Origin: Smittium culicis
Lineage: Eukaryota > Kickxellomycota > Harpellomycetes > Harpellales > Legeriomycetaceae
Direction: 5' to 3'
Assembly (NCBI GenBank): GCA_001970855.1
Contig: LSSN01005989.1
Coordinates: forward strand, 1 to 25,262
DNA length: 25,262 bases
Shown: piece by piece, positions 1-10,003 of the stretch
Layout of the letters: every line of letters starts with the position of its first letter
Numbering within the stretch: the stretch's first letter is position 1
Position numbers and translations under genes: made by a program
The notes under the pieces: generated by a model
The model's database searches: none
Told to the model about the DNA's origin: nothing
The model's input: only the letters and a program-made list of their open reading frames with translations

Positions 1-1420
1 CACTAAAAATGATTTGTTCAGCGAAGGGATGGCAATGTTGCTATTAATTGTTTTTGGTAACTTGGCTCGAAACGAGAGTAACAGTGAATACTTTTCCAAT
101 TCCTCATTTACACAAGATGTAGCCACACGTATTATCAATAAGGAGAGTACTGTGGATATAAGAACCCTTTTCTCGGCTCTTGGGTTTATAAGAAACTTGT
201 CAATTTCTGGTAATTATTTTCTTTTAGCATCAGAAATTGTATATGCTAGTAAAAACATAAAATACTATATCTTGTAAATACTCACCAATTTTGATATACA
301 ATTTAATTTAGACAAAAACAAAAAAAGATTAGCTGAAATTAAGATCCCTCAATATACTCTACCATGGGCTTTTAGTAATTCATCGCACGTATCTCTGGTA
401 GCGCTAGGCGTTATTAGACACATGGCTTCATCGAAAGACGTATTTGCAGACTCAAGACTTCCTATTGCTAATTTACTACTAAAAGGCTCCTCAATTGATG
501 ATAGCTTTAAGCTCACAGACGATTTATCTAATAAATATTCAGCCAAAAGTATAATTGAAATGGCATCTTCAACCGAGTTGGAAACAATAAGATGCGAGTC
601 AACAAGAACTCTTCTATCGGTATTACAAACTGTGTTATTAAATCCAAAAAATCAAGGTTAAGATTTTTCTAATGTCTTTTTTATGCATTTATATTATTAA
701 AAAATTTTATTTGTTAGGCTTATTAAGCATAAGAGCTATCTTTCAACTGTAATATATATATATCTATATATTTTAGATACTTATCAAGAAGAAATTTTGA
801 ATTTGGACATTTCAATAATTGCAATCAAGTTTACTTCGCTGGATGGAGAAAAAAGCCCATTGTTAAGACTTGAAGGGTTATCAGGACTTTCACTACTATC
901 GGTATTTGATAATAGACCTCAAGGGTACTGTAAGATCAATTAAATAAATCAATTATTTTACATCTAATTTTCTCGTTTTATTTAGCCCAAGTTCAAGACT
1001 TTTATTCTGTAACAGATAGCCCTTTTAATTCAATTTTTGATTATTGATATATATAAAATAGCGTTTAAGATTTTGTGCAATTTAAAAACCGAGTATGAAA
1101 AAAAGCTTGATGAAAAAGATAGCACAGTCTCGTCTAGTTTGAGCATAGGGGAAAATGAAAAGATTAGTTTATACAGCACAATTAACAAAATTATATTAAA
1201 TTTTAATAACGAATCTAATAATGAGCTAAATAATCATCTGGTAAGTGAAACTGATGTTGGTGGCAGTAGCGAGATACCGAAGAAGTATGACATTAATGCA
1301 GCAATCTATAAACAAGCCATCGATCTTTTGAGAAGTTTGGAAGCTTTTTTAAGCAAACACTCTGAGGCTGTAGATGAAAAGTTTCAAGCTGATTTAATGG
1401 AACTCTTAAAGCTCATCTAA
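1..1420 (+). CDS. Armadillo-type protein, probably SmgGDS (RAP1GDS1)-like; 5' end outside window
   Basis: This is the C-terminal about 368 residues of an alpha-helical repeat protein in four exons: <1-209, 312-656, 777-929 and 1020-1420. The introns are 210-311, 657-776 and 930-1019. The spliced frame from base 2 to the TAA at 1418-1420 is a whole number of codons. The junctions read through sensibly: the first gives ...FIRNLSIS-D-KNKKRLAEI, a typical armadillo helix. The helical segment ESTRTLLSVLQTVLL in exon 2 and the RNLSISDKNKKRLAE segment resemble the C-terminal armadillo repeats of SmgGDS, which acts as a chaperone and exchange factor for prenylated small GTPases of the Rho/Rap type. 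The last exon is more polar and ends in short amphipathic helices. The family assignment rests on recognition of weak motifs, so another armadillo protein is possible. The third intron could instead end at 985, but only the acceptor at 1018-1019 keeps the frame. The gene is convergent with MND1. Confidence 0.55.
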
Positions 1421-1801
1421 TACTGAATAATATCAATCCTTTCAATCAGTACCTGATTTCTTAATTTTAATAGTTTTACTTATTTCAAAATGCATATTTT
1501 CAAAGGATATCTTTTATTCCACGCAATTTTTTTAGATTCGCTATGAAGGTTATTATTAAAATTTTATAAAAAAAACTTGTAGTCAGGTAAAGATGGTAAC
1601 AACGAAGGAGAAAAATGATAAAGATAACATATCATAGTTTAAAATACAGTAATTGTAAGAGGCTAAGAAAGTGAGGGAGGGGGCGTGGGGCGTGGATAAA
1701 TGTGTAAAATTTCGAGGAGTTAAGAAATATGGTTGAATAGGTGGGGGGGGGGGGATGTCTTAGGCGATATTTTTGATAGATTAGGAAAAAAAATGGTGAA
1801 A
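1421..1801. other. Convergent intergenic spacer with G-rich tracts
   Basis: No gene is seen. This 3'-3' spacer between the armadillo gene and MND1 holds an unusually G-rich stretch for this genome: runs of G at 1675-1677, 1679-1683 and 1687-1690, and a run of 12 G at 1743-1754. Both are on the plus strand, hence C-rich in any MND1 3' UTR. Confidence 0.6.
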
Positions 1802-3188
1802 CTATGGAATGTTGTCAAAGTCGTCCTTAATTCCAAATTGTTTAAAAAAATCAGCAGATTCGATGTTGAATTTGTCTCTGCACCAGCTTTGAACGATAAA
1901 TATGTTATCTGTCCATCTGTTTGCAGCATCCTTAGCAATTGCGGATTTGGATTGCATTGCGCGTAATGTTTCAGGATCGCATTCTTTAAACTTTTCTAGT
2001 GTGGCATTCTGGTTAGAGTATATCAGTTCCAAAATAGCTAATTCTTCCTCCAAAGCAGCTCTTTCTTCCTATAAGCAAATAAAATAAAAGTGAATATTTT
2101 TAGTATATAAAAATGTGGCAAGATGATGCGGTAGGCCGATTTTAGTAGATTAATATCCTAGTTGAATAAATAGCATAAATCATGTGCGTATGTACATGTA
2201 TTTGACGATTAAATTTAAAAGCTAATAAGATTTTGATTAAAATATCTTAGCAATGTTTGATTCAAGATTAAATCAGTTAAATATCAACATTTATTTTTTC
2301 GAGTGGGGATTTAAGTTTATGATTTATATTAAAAAAGGTAATAAATGTTAATACGTACCGATTGCTCTTTTCCTTTCGTGTTTTCTGAAATAGAGTTCTC
2401 AAGATTTTCCTTATCCTTTAGCAAATTGCTGTACTGTTTTTCTAACTCATCAAGCTTTCTTTTCCTCTATGAAAAACGTTGAAGGTGGTATTAAACATAG
2501 TTTGTATAATTGTGATTTTATGCGGAATTTTGAGTTTTTTTTTATATGCTGTAAGAATTTGAGATAAAGTATTAGCAAACTTACAATAACTGCACCTTCG
2601 CTGGGAAATGCCCAGTAATAATTCGAGGTTCCTATTTTATCTAAATGAACCTTACCATCATCTACTAAAGCTTGCAGCGTATCTTTTATAGTCGCCAAGG
2701 CTAAAAAAAAAAGATAAAATGATTAGATGAAAAGGCTATTAGTTGAAGAGAGTATCAGAATAACTTTTTATTTGAGTTTTACTATTTTTATTAATAAGCG
2801 ATTAATCAAGTAATAATAAGTGACTTGCCAATTTTCTTTTCTTTATATCCCATTTTCTCAAGTTCTTTAAGCTGGAAGAACGATTTCTAAGTAAATAAAA
2901 AAAAAAAAAGCATGAGTTTCAGCTTTGAGGGTAAAGATAAAAACAGTATGTTAATCCATGAAGGTTAAATCAAAATAAAAATGTACTTTTTCGTACAGCA
3001 GATCGAGCATGCATTTTTGCTTATCATCAGCAGACATTCGCTTGGTCTATTTGATTAAAAAAAAGAGTAAGAAAATTAGATTCTTGGGCTCATATTGCTC
3101 GAAGAGTTCAGTCGCACATAAATTAAAAAAAAAACAAGATTATTTATTTATAGGCAGTAATGATGGAGGGACGGATATATCTTACCAT
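1802..3188 (-). CDS. MND1: Meiotic nuclear division protein 1 (MND1)
   Basis: MND1 pairs with HOP2 (PSMC3IP) and stimulates Dmc1/Rad51 strand invasion during meiotic recombination in the nucleus. The model has six exons on the minus strand: 3188-3186 (just ATG), 3046-2987, 2886-2829, 2700-2585, 2466-2359 and 2068-1802. It gives exactly 203 residues, close to the usual 200-220. The N-terminal winged-helix region is recognisable: FFQLKELEKM, then LVDDGKVHLDKIGTSNYYWAFPS, which is nearly invariant in the family. A Lys/Glu-rich coiled coil spans roughly residues 80-145. The C-terminal cap contains ANRWTDNIF, followed by the typical ending FGIKDDFDNIP. The first intron directly follows the start codon (ATG, then GTAAGA). 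Intron 3 uses a GC donor (GCAAGT at 2828), which is the only choice that keeps the frame and matches the family spacing. The other introns are GT-AG; intron 5 is the longest (290 bp). Only the one-codon first exon is uncertain. Confidence 0.93.
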
Positions 3189-4104
3189 AGTGATAAAATT
3201 ACGGTATGCTAATTAAAAATTGGGAGATATATAGAAGGAGAAACGCAGATTGAATGAGGTTCGTTTATAACTAAATATTATATTATATTAGATTTGATTA
3301 TAAGAAAACATTTAAAAAGCATCAAATATTGGCAATAATCTTTTTTTGACACACTTTATCAAAAAAACCAAAAAAATTTACCCAATAAAATGCAATCTAT
3401 TTATTGACATGCCGATTTAATTGGCAAAAAAGTTCAAGCTTTGCTGCCTTTAAAAATATGCTTTATCCAATAATAAATAGGCTATTTTTTGAACCATTTT
3501 CAACAATTGCGTGATTTGAGTTGATTTAATGCGCGAAAAAAAATCAGCTATACTAAAATTTATTTATTTATACACGCATTATTTTATTACCAGATTACTT
3601 TTATTTTTATCTCTGATTCTTCCATGATATCTTTAAAAACAATTGTTTTATTGCTCGCTGATAATTTATTAGCGAGTCTGTAAGTATCTGATATTTTTTA
3701 CTGAGCCATAGCTTTTTGTCAGTTTCAGAAATAAGTTGTTTGCACAAAACTCGCTTAGCTATATTTTTTAGATCAAAAAATTTTCTACCGCCCACGAAAA
3801 GAGCTAATTGAGTTACTTTTATTTAAAAAGTGAATTTGAAATAAAAAAAAAGAATAAGAGATATTTCATATATAGCACCGACCATCAAATAATTATTTAG
3901 GTTTAACATTTCTCGCAAAATAACTTCGAGCAAAAAGTGCTAGCTCTTATACACTAAGCTCTAAAATAATATAAAACTGATACAATGTACATGGAAAAAA
4001 AAATAAGGCGCAGCACAAATTATTATTAATTACTTTTAAAATTATCAAATAGTACAAAGGAATGTGAAAAGGTAATCTAAAAAGGTGCAAAAAAAAATTG
4101 AGAT
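3189..4104. other. AT-rich intergenic region upstream of MND1
   Basis: This stretch lies between the MND1 start and the ankyrin gene's stop codon. It must contain the MND1 promoter and the ankyrin gene terminator, but I see no defined element. One open frame (3607-3819, minus) is described separately. The rest is A/T homopolymer-rich sequence. Confidence 0.5.
3607..3819 (-). CDS. Short open frame of uncertain status
   Basis: A minus-strand frame of about 70 codons ends with TAA at 3609-3607. It has no ATG: it opens after an in-frame stop and can be read as ...VTQLALFVGGRKFFDLKNIA... through to ...QLFLKISWKNQR. The composition (Lys-, Leu- and Ile-rich, basic, with a clear helical pattern) is more protein-like than most frames in these spacers. 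It could be the last exon of a small gene whose earlier exons lie towards 4100; a TAG acceptor-like site lies just upstream, near 3806-3813, but I could not join it in frame to an upstream ATG. I do not recognise a family. It may be noise. Confidence 0.18.
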   Translation of the reverse strand, partial: KVTQLALFVGGRKFFDLKNIAKRVLCKQLISETDKKLWLSKKYQILTDSLINYQRAIKQLFLKISWKNQR

Positions 4105-7100
4105 TTAGAAAGTGTATAGCTTATCGCCTGAATAAAGAAGCTTTGCCGAATATTTCCTAGGAATCATCTTGAAACATTTCGATTTATTGGAAGTGAAATC
4201 GAGTCCCACCAGCTCGCGCTTTTTCGAGTAGAAAATCCCATCATTCAAAATAATACTACAAGGGCTATTGTTTTGAGACATGTTGCGCTGAGGAAGGTTT
4301 GTATTTTGAGGAACAGAGCAAATTTTTAGCCCCAAGCCTAAATGGTTGTTTTTAATTTCTTGTGATGCAAATATTTCTGATGATGGATTGCATGCAGTGT
4401 TCATAATTGCTGAAAGTCTAGCAGAATTTTTTATTTCTGAAGTAACGTATTCAATACCACTGGGCTTATCAGGCTTTGGAATTTCGAATAGTACTTTTTT
4501 AATTTCCTCAATCGTTTTTTCAACGTTTATATTTTCCAAATCGTAACTAATTGAAGACTTATCGATGAAATTTATCATCATTTCGCTGCTGGAACTATTT
4601 GCAGGTTTGAAACTACTTAAGCTTAAGTTTAAGTCAGATAAGGATGATAGTTCAGATGATCTTATAGAAACAAGCTTTATAACGCTAGATTTGAATAAAC
4701 TAACAACGCCTGGTCCAAAAACGCCTGTAAAGAACTCCAAAACTCTATTAAAAGAAATAAAGTTAATTCTGAAGCTAGAAAAACTTGATTCGCTTTCAAG
4801 GACCCGCAAGTGACTGGGCATAGAATTTTCATCTACATACATTTTTTCACTGGGATTTCGTGCAAAAATTTTATATAATTCGGTTTTTTGCAAATCAGAT
4901 AAACAAACTGTCGTGTCATTGACTAGTCTTTCAGAAAATTTATTAAAATCTGAATTCAAGGAATCGTGATCATTTGCAGATGAAATTTTTGACAAATGAT
5001 AAAATAGTGTATTAATGTATAAAAACACCTGTAGATCAGTAATATAATACATGTCTTTGTTTTCGCTAATCGATTTGAATATCAACGGGTGCAAGAAACG
5101 GTAGTTTATATCAAGAGTGGGTTTATGTGGTTGACCCTGATTTTCAGGTAAAGTACTTGACGTACTAAGTGTTGAAGAAACACTGCTGTCTTTATCTTCG
5201 TGTGCAGAATCTTTGTTTATGCCAAGCCCATTTTGATTAAAGATCGAGCCTTCAGATATACTTGATGTCGCATCAACTTTACTAGCAGGTTTACCGTCCT
5301 TATGACGGTTTCTTAGTGAAGTTTCGTTATTGTCGTATTTATTTTTTTTGGGACTGCTAGCAGTGCTATTCCTTTGGGAATTTTCGAGAGATGATTTTTG
5401 TTCACTAATTTGAGTTTCGTCTTGCTCTTCTACCAATGGTTTGGCGCTAGAAGACGACTTAGAATCAAGAAAAGTTAGATTTTCATTGTAATTAAAAATG
5501 GGCACGGGTATAGGTGATTTGTAGCTAATATCACTAGTTGCATCATTTTGTGCATTAATTTCAGTTGGTACTGATCTATCTTTACTGGTATTATCCGATG
5601 TATGAACATGAGTATTTTTAAGAGGTGTACTGTTATTGTTACTGTCATTATTATGTGTATGTTTAGAAATGTTAGAATTACTACTATTATCGCCAACCCT
5701 TGAGGATGTAGGGGTAGGTAAATATAGGGTTCTGTCCTTTGGAGGGCGACCTCTGCGTCGTTTAACAATAATCGGAGCAACTTCGGGTATAGTAGAGTTA
5801 GATGGGGTTGATGCAGTTTTTTTTGGCGGAATGGAACTAAACGAATCATTTTCATCATTTTCGCTTTTAGTTTTATTTCTTTTATAGTCTAGAGAGTCGA
5901 ATTTCTTGGTATTATTGCCCTTCGAGTATGAGGATGAAATTTTATCCTTTCTTTTAATAGGTGACGGGAGACTATTAATTCTCTGATTTCCTTTTCTTTG
6001 CTCAATCTTTGCAAGGGTGGATAATATACTCTTAAGTTTGCGTTCTTCGCGTGAAATTCTAGGCGTACTAGAAGAGTAATAAAAGTTTACTTTTTCACTG
6101 TCATCATCTTTTGGGCTAGATTTAACGGGGGAAGAAGAGTTACTAGCTTTTTTTATTTTTGACTTTGAGTCTAGATTTACATTTCGAGGTTTGAGCGATT
6201 CCGACTCGCTACTGTATTCAAGATCTGAATTATCATGGATTCTTTTTTTTTTCTTGGATGAGGTGGGCTTAGGTTTTCTTTTATCAGTTGAAGGTAGCTT
6301 AAAAAAAGTTGACATTTTTTTGTACAACTTTAAGTTTTTTGATGTAAACCGTTTTAAGTTTTCAGGCGATTTGGGGCCCTCGGGTTCAGAATAATCGCTT
6401 TCATTAATTATTTTCGGTCGTCGATATTTTGCGTTTAGCGATTTGTATAAAATTTGTTTTTTTTTCTTTTTAGCAAAGCTTTTATTTGGTTGCGAGAGAT
6501 TAGATTCGCTGCTTTCGTTTTCGTTATTGTTTTCGTTTTCTGAATGACTTGGAGGAGAATTTTTTCTCCAATCGGTTATCAGATTTTTTATTTCATCGTC
6601 GGTAGTGATTTCAAAAGGGGTAAGCCCGTTTGAATTTTTAGCGTTAATATCAGCGTTTGATTTTAGCAGTAGTTTAACGACCTCAATGTGTCCGTTTGCG
6701 CAAGCATCGTGTAGAGGGGTGTCATCGCCGAATCCTTTGCCAGTGGTAGAGGCGCCCCTTCTCAGCAATTCACGAACGATGGAAGTATGGCCAGCTAAAG
6801 ACGCTTCATGTAAAGGAGTCCATCCAGCATTGTCAGGTAAATCAATTTCGACGCCAATGTTTAGTTGTTTTAAGACTTTATCATAGTCACCGGACGAACA
6901 AGCGCGATGAAGTCTAGTTTGACCGGCTTTATCGCATGTCAGCGCACTTCGAAGTTCGAGTAGCGAAGATTCTAAGAGTTCTAAAGAGGACTGGTTATTG
7001 CAAATGTCAAGGGGGGTGTGGCCTAAGCTATTTTTTATATCCATTCTAGCACCGTTGTAGAGTAAGAAAACGACGAATTCAGGATTGTTGTATTTAACGG

Positions 7101-8061
7101 CTTCATGTAGTGGGGTGTTTCCATTTGAGCATTGGGAGTTGATGTCAAGATACTTAGTTTTTATATTTGTGGAGTCAGAAACTTGTAGGATGAACTTTCC
7201 AAGATCTGTATTCCCTTGCCTTGCGGCTTCATGGTATAATGTCCATCCACGAAGATCTTTTGCATTGATGCTTGCGCCATGAGACACGAGTTTTTTACAA
7301 GAATCGAAATCACCGCGTGAGGCGAAGTAAAGAATTTGAGGTCTACCTTGCTCGTCTTTTCTGTTAGGTTGATCTAGATATACTTTTCTTCTGCGACCTG
7401 GCCTTCTTCTTATTCTAAAGTTAGATTCGCTGTGAGCTTTATCAGAAGCTTTGTTATCGGTAAAATCAAGGCCAGAGTTGGGGTTATTAGTTTGAGAGGT
7501 TTTGGGCGGGTTAGATTTTTTGGAGTAGAGGGTATCGTCGCTCTTTTTAGATTTAGCAGATTTGGATTTTGGGAGAGAACTTAGATCTTTATTTGAGGAA
7601 AATTTTAAATTATCGGTATCAGAGTTTTTTGAGTCGCTCCAGTCGCTTAAATCGCTGAGTTCACTTTCATCCTGGGATTCGAGCTCGCTTGGGGAACCGA
7701 AATCGTTGAGAGAGCTTAAAGAGCTGCCTGAGAACCAGTCTTCTTCACGAATAGCGGATTTTTTCTTTTTTTTTGGTACACGATCGAGGCTTAGACTTCT
7801 GTTTTTCTTGAAGGATTTTTTGTTTTTATTGATAGAATCGAAGTCTTGGTTTGGTATTTGCAAAGAATCTTCTTTGGTGAGGGTTGAAGCTACAAAGCTG
7901 TCAGTTATGCCTTCTGAATGAATAGGGATTGTAGACATTTTTTCAACACTGACAGAGTCAGTAGCTGAAGGTATTTGTTGATCTTCGAACCAGTCGCTAT
8001 CAGCAACATCGGTGTCTGCAGCAGAAAAAAAATCGGTTTCTATATCAAGGATGTCGCTCAT
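4105..8061 (-). CDS. Ankyrin-repeat, AT-hook nuclear protein (Hos4/ANKRD11-like)
   Basis: This is a single uninterrupted 1318-residue frame. About seven ankyrin repeats span residues 239-490, with canonical cores such as GWTPLHEASLAGHTSIVREL and DDTPLHDACANGHIEVVKLL. The fourth repeat (after GHTPLDICNN) is degenerate and lacks the usual second helix. A basic patch RRRPGRRRK lies just before the repeats (around 217-227). An AT-hook core RRRGRPPK lies near residue 770. Long Ser/Lys/Asn-rich disordered stretches flank these. The region from about residue 985 to 1220 is less biased, hydrophobic and probably folded. The same combination of a disordered acidic N-terminus, central ankyrin block and C-terminal domain occurs in fungal Hos4, a Set3 histone-deacetylase complex subunit, and in animal ANKRD11/12. 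A chromatin co-repressor scaffold is therefore my inference. The N-terminus is acidic and holds two DWF tripeptides (residues 23-25 and near 109). BARD1-type or unrelated ankyrin proteins are alternatives. Confidence 0.72.
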   Translation of the reverse strand: MSDILDIETDFFSAADTDVADSDWFEDQQIPSATDSVSVEKMSTIPIHSEGITDSFVASTLTKEDSLQIPNQDFDSINKNKKSFKKNRSLSLDRVPKKKKKSAIREEDWFSGSSLSSLNDFGSPSELESQDESELSDLSDWSDSKNSDTDNLKFSSNKDLSSLPKSKSAKSKKSDDTLYSKKSNPPKTSQTNNPNSGLDFTDNKASDKAHSESNFRIRRRPGRRRKVYLDQPNRKDEQGRPQILYFASRGDFDSCKKLVSHGASINAKDLRGWTLYHEAARQGNTDLGKFILQVSDSTNIKTKYLDINSQCSNGNTPLHEAVKYNNPEFVVFLLYNGARMDIKNSLGHTPLDICNNQSSLELLESSLLELRSALTCDKAGQTRLHRACSSGDYDKVLKQLNIGVEIDLPDNAGWTPLHEASLAGHTSIVRELLRRGASTTGKGFGDDTPLHDACANGHIEVVKLLLKSNADINAKNSNGLTPFEITTDDEIKNLITDWRKNSPPSHSENENNNENESSESNLSQPNKSFAKKKKKQILYKSLNAKYRRPKIINESDYSEPEGPKSPENLKRFTSKNLKLYKKMSTFFKLPSTDKRKPKPTSSKKKKRIHDNSDLEYSSESESLKPRNVNLDSKSKIKKASNSSSPVKSSPKDDDSEKVNFYYSSSTPRISREERKLKSILSTLAKIEQRKGNQRINSLPSPIKRKDKISSSYSKGNNTKKFDSLDYKRNKTKSENDENDSFSSIPPKKTASTPSNSTIPEVAPIIVKRRRGRPPKDRTLYLPTPTSSRVGDNSSNSNISKHTHNNDSNNNSTPLKNTHVHTSDNTSKDRSVPTEINAQNDATSDISYKSPIPVPIFNYNENLTFLDSKSSSSAKPLVEEQDETQISEQKSSLENSQRNSTASSPKKNKYDNNETSLRNRHKDGKPASKVDATSSISEGSIFNQNGLGINKDSAHEDKDSSVSSTLSTSSTLPENQGQPHKPTLDINYRFLHPLIFKSISENKDMYYITDLQVFLYINTLFYHLSKISSANDHDSLNSDFNKFSERLVNDTTVCLSDLQKTELYKIFARNPSEKMYVDENSMPSHLRVLESESSFSSFRINFISFNRVLEFFTGVFGPGVVSLFKSSVIKLVSIRSSELSSLSDLNLSLSSFKPANSSSSEMMINFIDKSSISYDLENINVEKTIEEIKKVLFEIPKPDKPSGIEYVTSEIKNSARLSAIMNTACNPSSEIFASQEIKNNHLGLGLKICSVPQNTNLPQRNMSQNNSPCSIILNDGIFYSKKRELVGLDFTSNKSKCFKMIPRKYSAKLLYSGDKLYTF

Positions 8062-10003
8062 AGTAGTAGATGGATTTTGATTTAGATTATATAAATTGGA
8101 ATGATTTTTTTAAAAGAAATTACACTGTATAAAGATTAGAAAATGAGAAGAGTATTATGGCATGTTCCAAGGCAAGCCAAAAACAAAAAGTGTGTGTTTT
8201 TGGATCTTGAATAAAAGAGCGATAGCAGTAGTAAGAAGGATGATAGTATAATTATTTCAGAAATTAATCAGGTATTTTTTTCACCCTGAAATATTCGGTG
8301 GTATTTCTCTAACGAACAAAAATAGGAGTCGAATAAAGACGAGTAAGAAAAACAATGCAAAGTTAATAAGAAGAAATTAATCTAAACTAAAATTCATGCA
8401 GAAATATAATCAAAAAAAAAAATAATAATTAGTCGGACAAAAATACAATTGAAAAAAAAAAAAGAAATTAGGGCAGATTAAGGGGGGAAATAAGTTTGAA
8501 TCATTAGTTAGTAAATTTCAAAAAGAATCCAAGGCTTCTGAACTTTTAGATAAATATTTTTTTTATAGTGTTTTTTTTGCTGAGCTTTTTTTACAGTATA
8601 TTATTCGGCAGTCTAATACTGAGCTAATCGCGGGTAAAAAATAAAATAAAGCTCGTTTTTTAGATCTAACTGTTTGTTTGCATAATTTTAGTGTGACTAA
8701 GCGAATAATTTATGAGTTTCACTCAAAGCTTTTAGAATTCCTAATTTTTTCTCTCCTCATAACTTTTAGAATTGAGCTTTTCGTATTTCTTCAGTTTATT
8801 TTTTTGTTTTGTCAAAATAGTCTAAAATCGGATCCACTAGCTGATATTATTGGCCCACAAAAAATATAAAACATAATAACACGCGCTAATTCGATTTAAC
8901 GCAATTATAATGCGTATAGCTAAAACGCTATTATTTATCAGATTAGTTCACGTTAGTTAATATTAAAATAACATGTAATTATTAGTTGGTATATTAGTAT
9001 AAAATTTACAATCAGCCAATAGATACTCGAAATAAAATTTCTACCTATTGAATTCTTGAAAAATCTCTCTTAATCCAATAGCAAATTTTAGAACGAATAA
9101 AGTACTTTGATGCAACTATTAATTATTTGACGAACAAATAGTAATCATATATTATTGGCAGAGCTCGAAAGTTGTTACTTTTATCCATTTAATTCTGAAA
9201 GAATTATTTGCTAAAAAAAATACTAGATTTATATTTACTGGATAAATAATAAATATGAATTTTCACACACAGTTGCTCTTTATGCATAAAAGTGCTCTCT
9301 TTGTAAATAATTCCCCAAATGAAGATACAAAGATTTTATTGGTAGATTATGTACTATTCTCGATAATGTAAAACAATATTATTTGCCTCTTTTTATTTCA
9401 TTTCGCGAAATTCTGATACCCATTTCTTAAATTTGTAGTCAATAGACACATCGAATCAAAAATCGGCATTTCCCCCTATTTTGTTGCTAGATCCAAATAA
9501 TCAAGTATTTTTTTTCATATTGGCATTCACATATATAAGCATTTTTACAAACTATTTTCACTACTAATTTTTTGTTGTATCCAATACCGCATTTATTTTA
9601 TTGCGTGAATCGCTAGAGCTTATAAATCAATATTCGTTTGAATTACTTGGATTAGTTCAAGAAGCCATCAATCCACTCACCTTTCCTTACTAAGCTTATA
9701 CCATATATTGGTTAATATAACCGCAATGCTCCTAAAAGTCTCAAACCTATGTGCTTTAACTAAAATATACGTATTTATGAACTGAAAGAGCATTTTTAAA
9801 AAGTCAATAAATGTGAATTTATTTAATTCATGTAAATTTATGAACTTTAATAATTATTTTCTATTTACCAATCTCACATAAAAAATATCACACAAACTCT
9901 CCGCTAAAAAAAAATTAAAATTTAATACCTATTTCTTTAGCCAGAATAGTTAAAGATATAATTCAAAGAAAACTTGGCAACTAAAAAAAAGTTGAATTTG
10001 TGT
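8062..10003. other. AT-rich region with no supported gene
   Basis: This 1.9-kb interval contains the promoter side of the ankyrin gene and the 3' side of URI1. It holds long A/T runs (for example 8449-8462) and only short frames without ATG starts or protein-like composition. I see no RNA gene or repeat I can define. Confidence 0.5.

Noticed and set aside
3009..3212. 67-codon plus-strand frame
   Set aside because: It is antisense to MND1 exons 1-2 and intron 1, and has no homology I recognise.
5475..5858. 127-codon frame overlapping the ankyrin gene in another frame
   Set aside because: A shadow of the Ser/Asn-rich coding sequence of the 1318-residue protein; low-complexity composition.
8678..8869. 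63-codon plus-strand hydrophobic frame
   Set aside because: No ATG start. The Phe/Leu/Ile-rich composition is what AT-rich noncoding DNA yields. A GGATCCACTAG string here resembles a cloning-vector polylinker, but the flanks do not continue into vector sequence.
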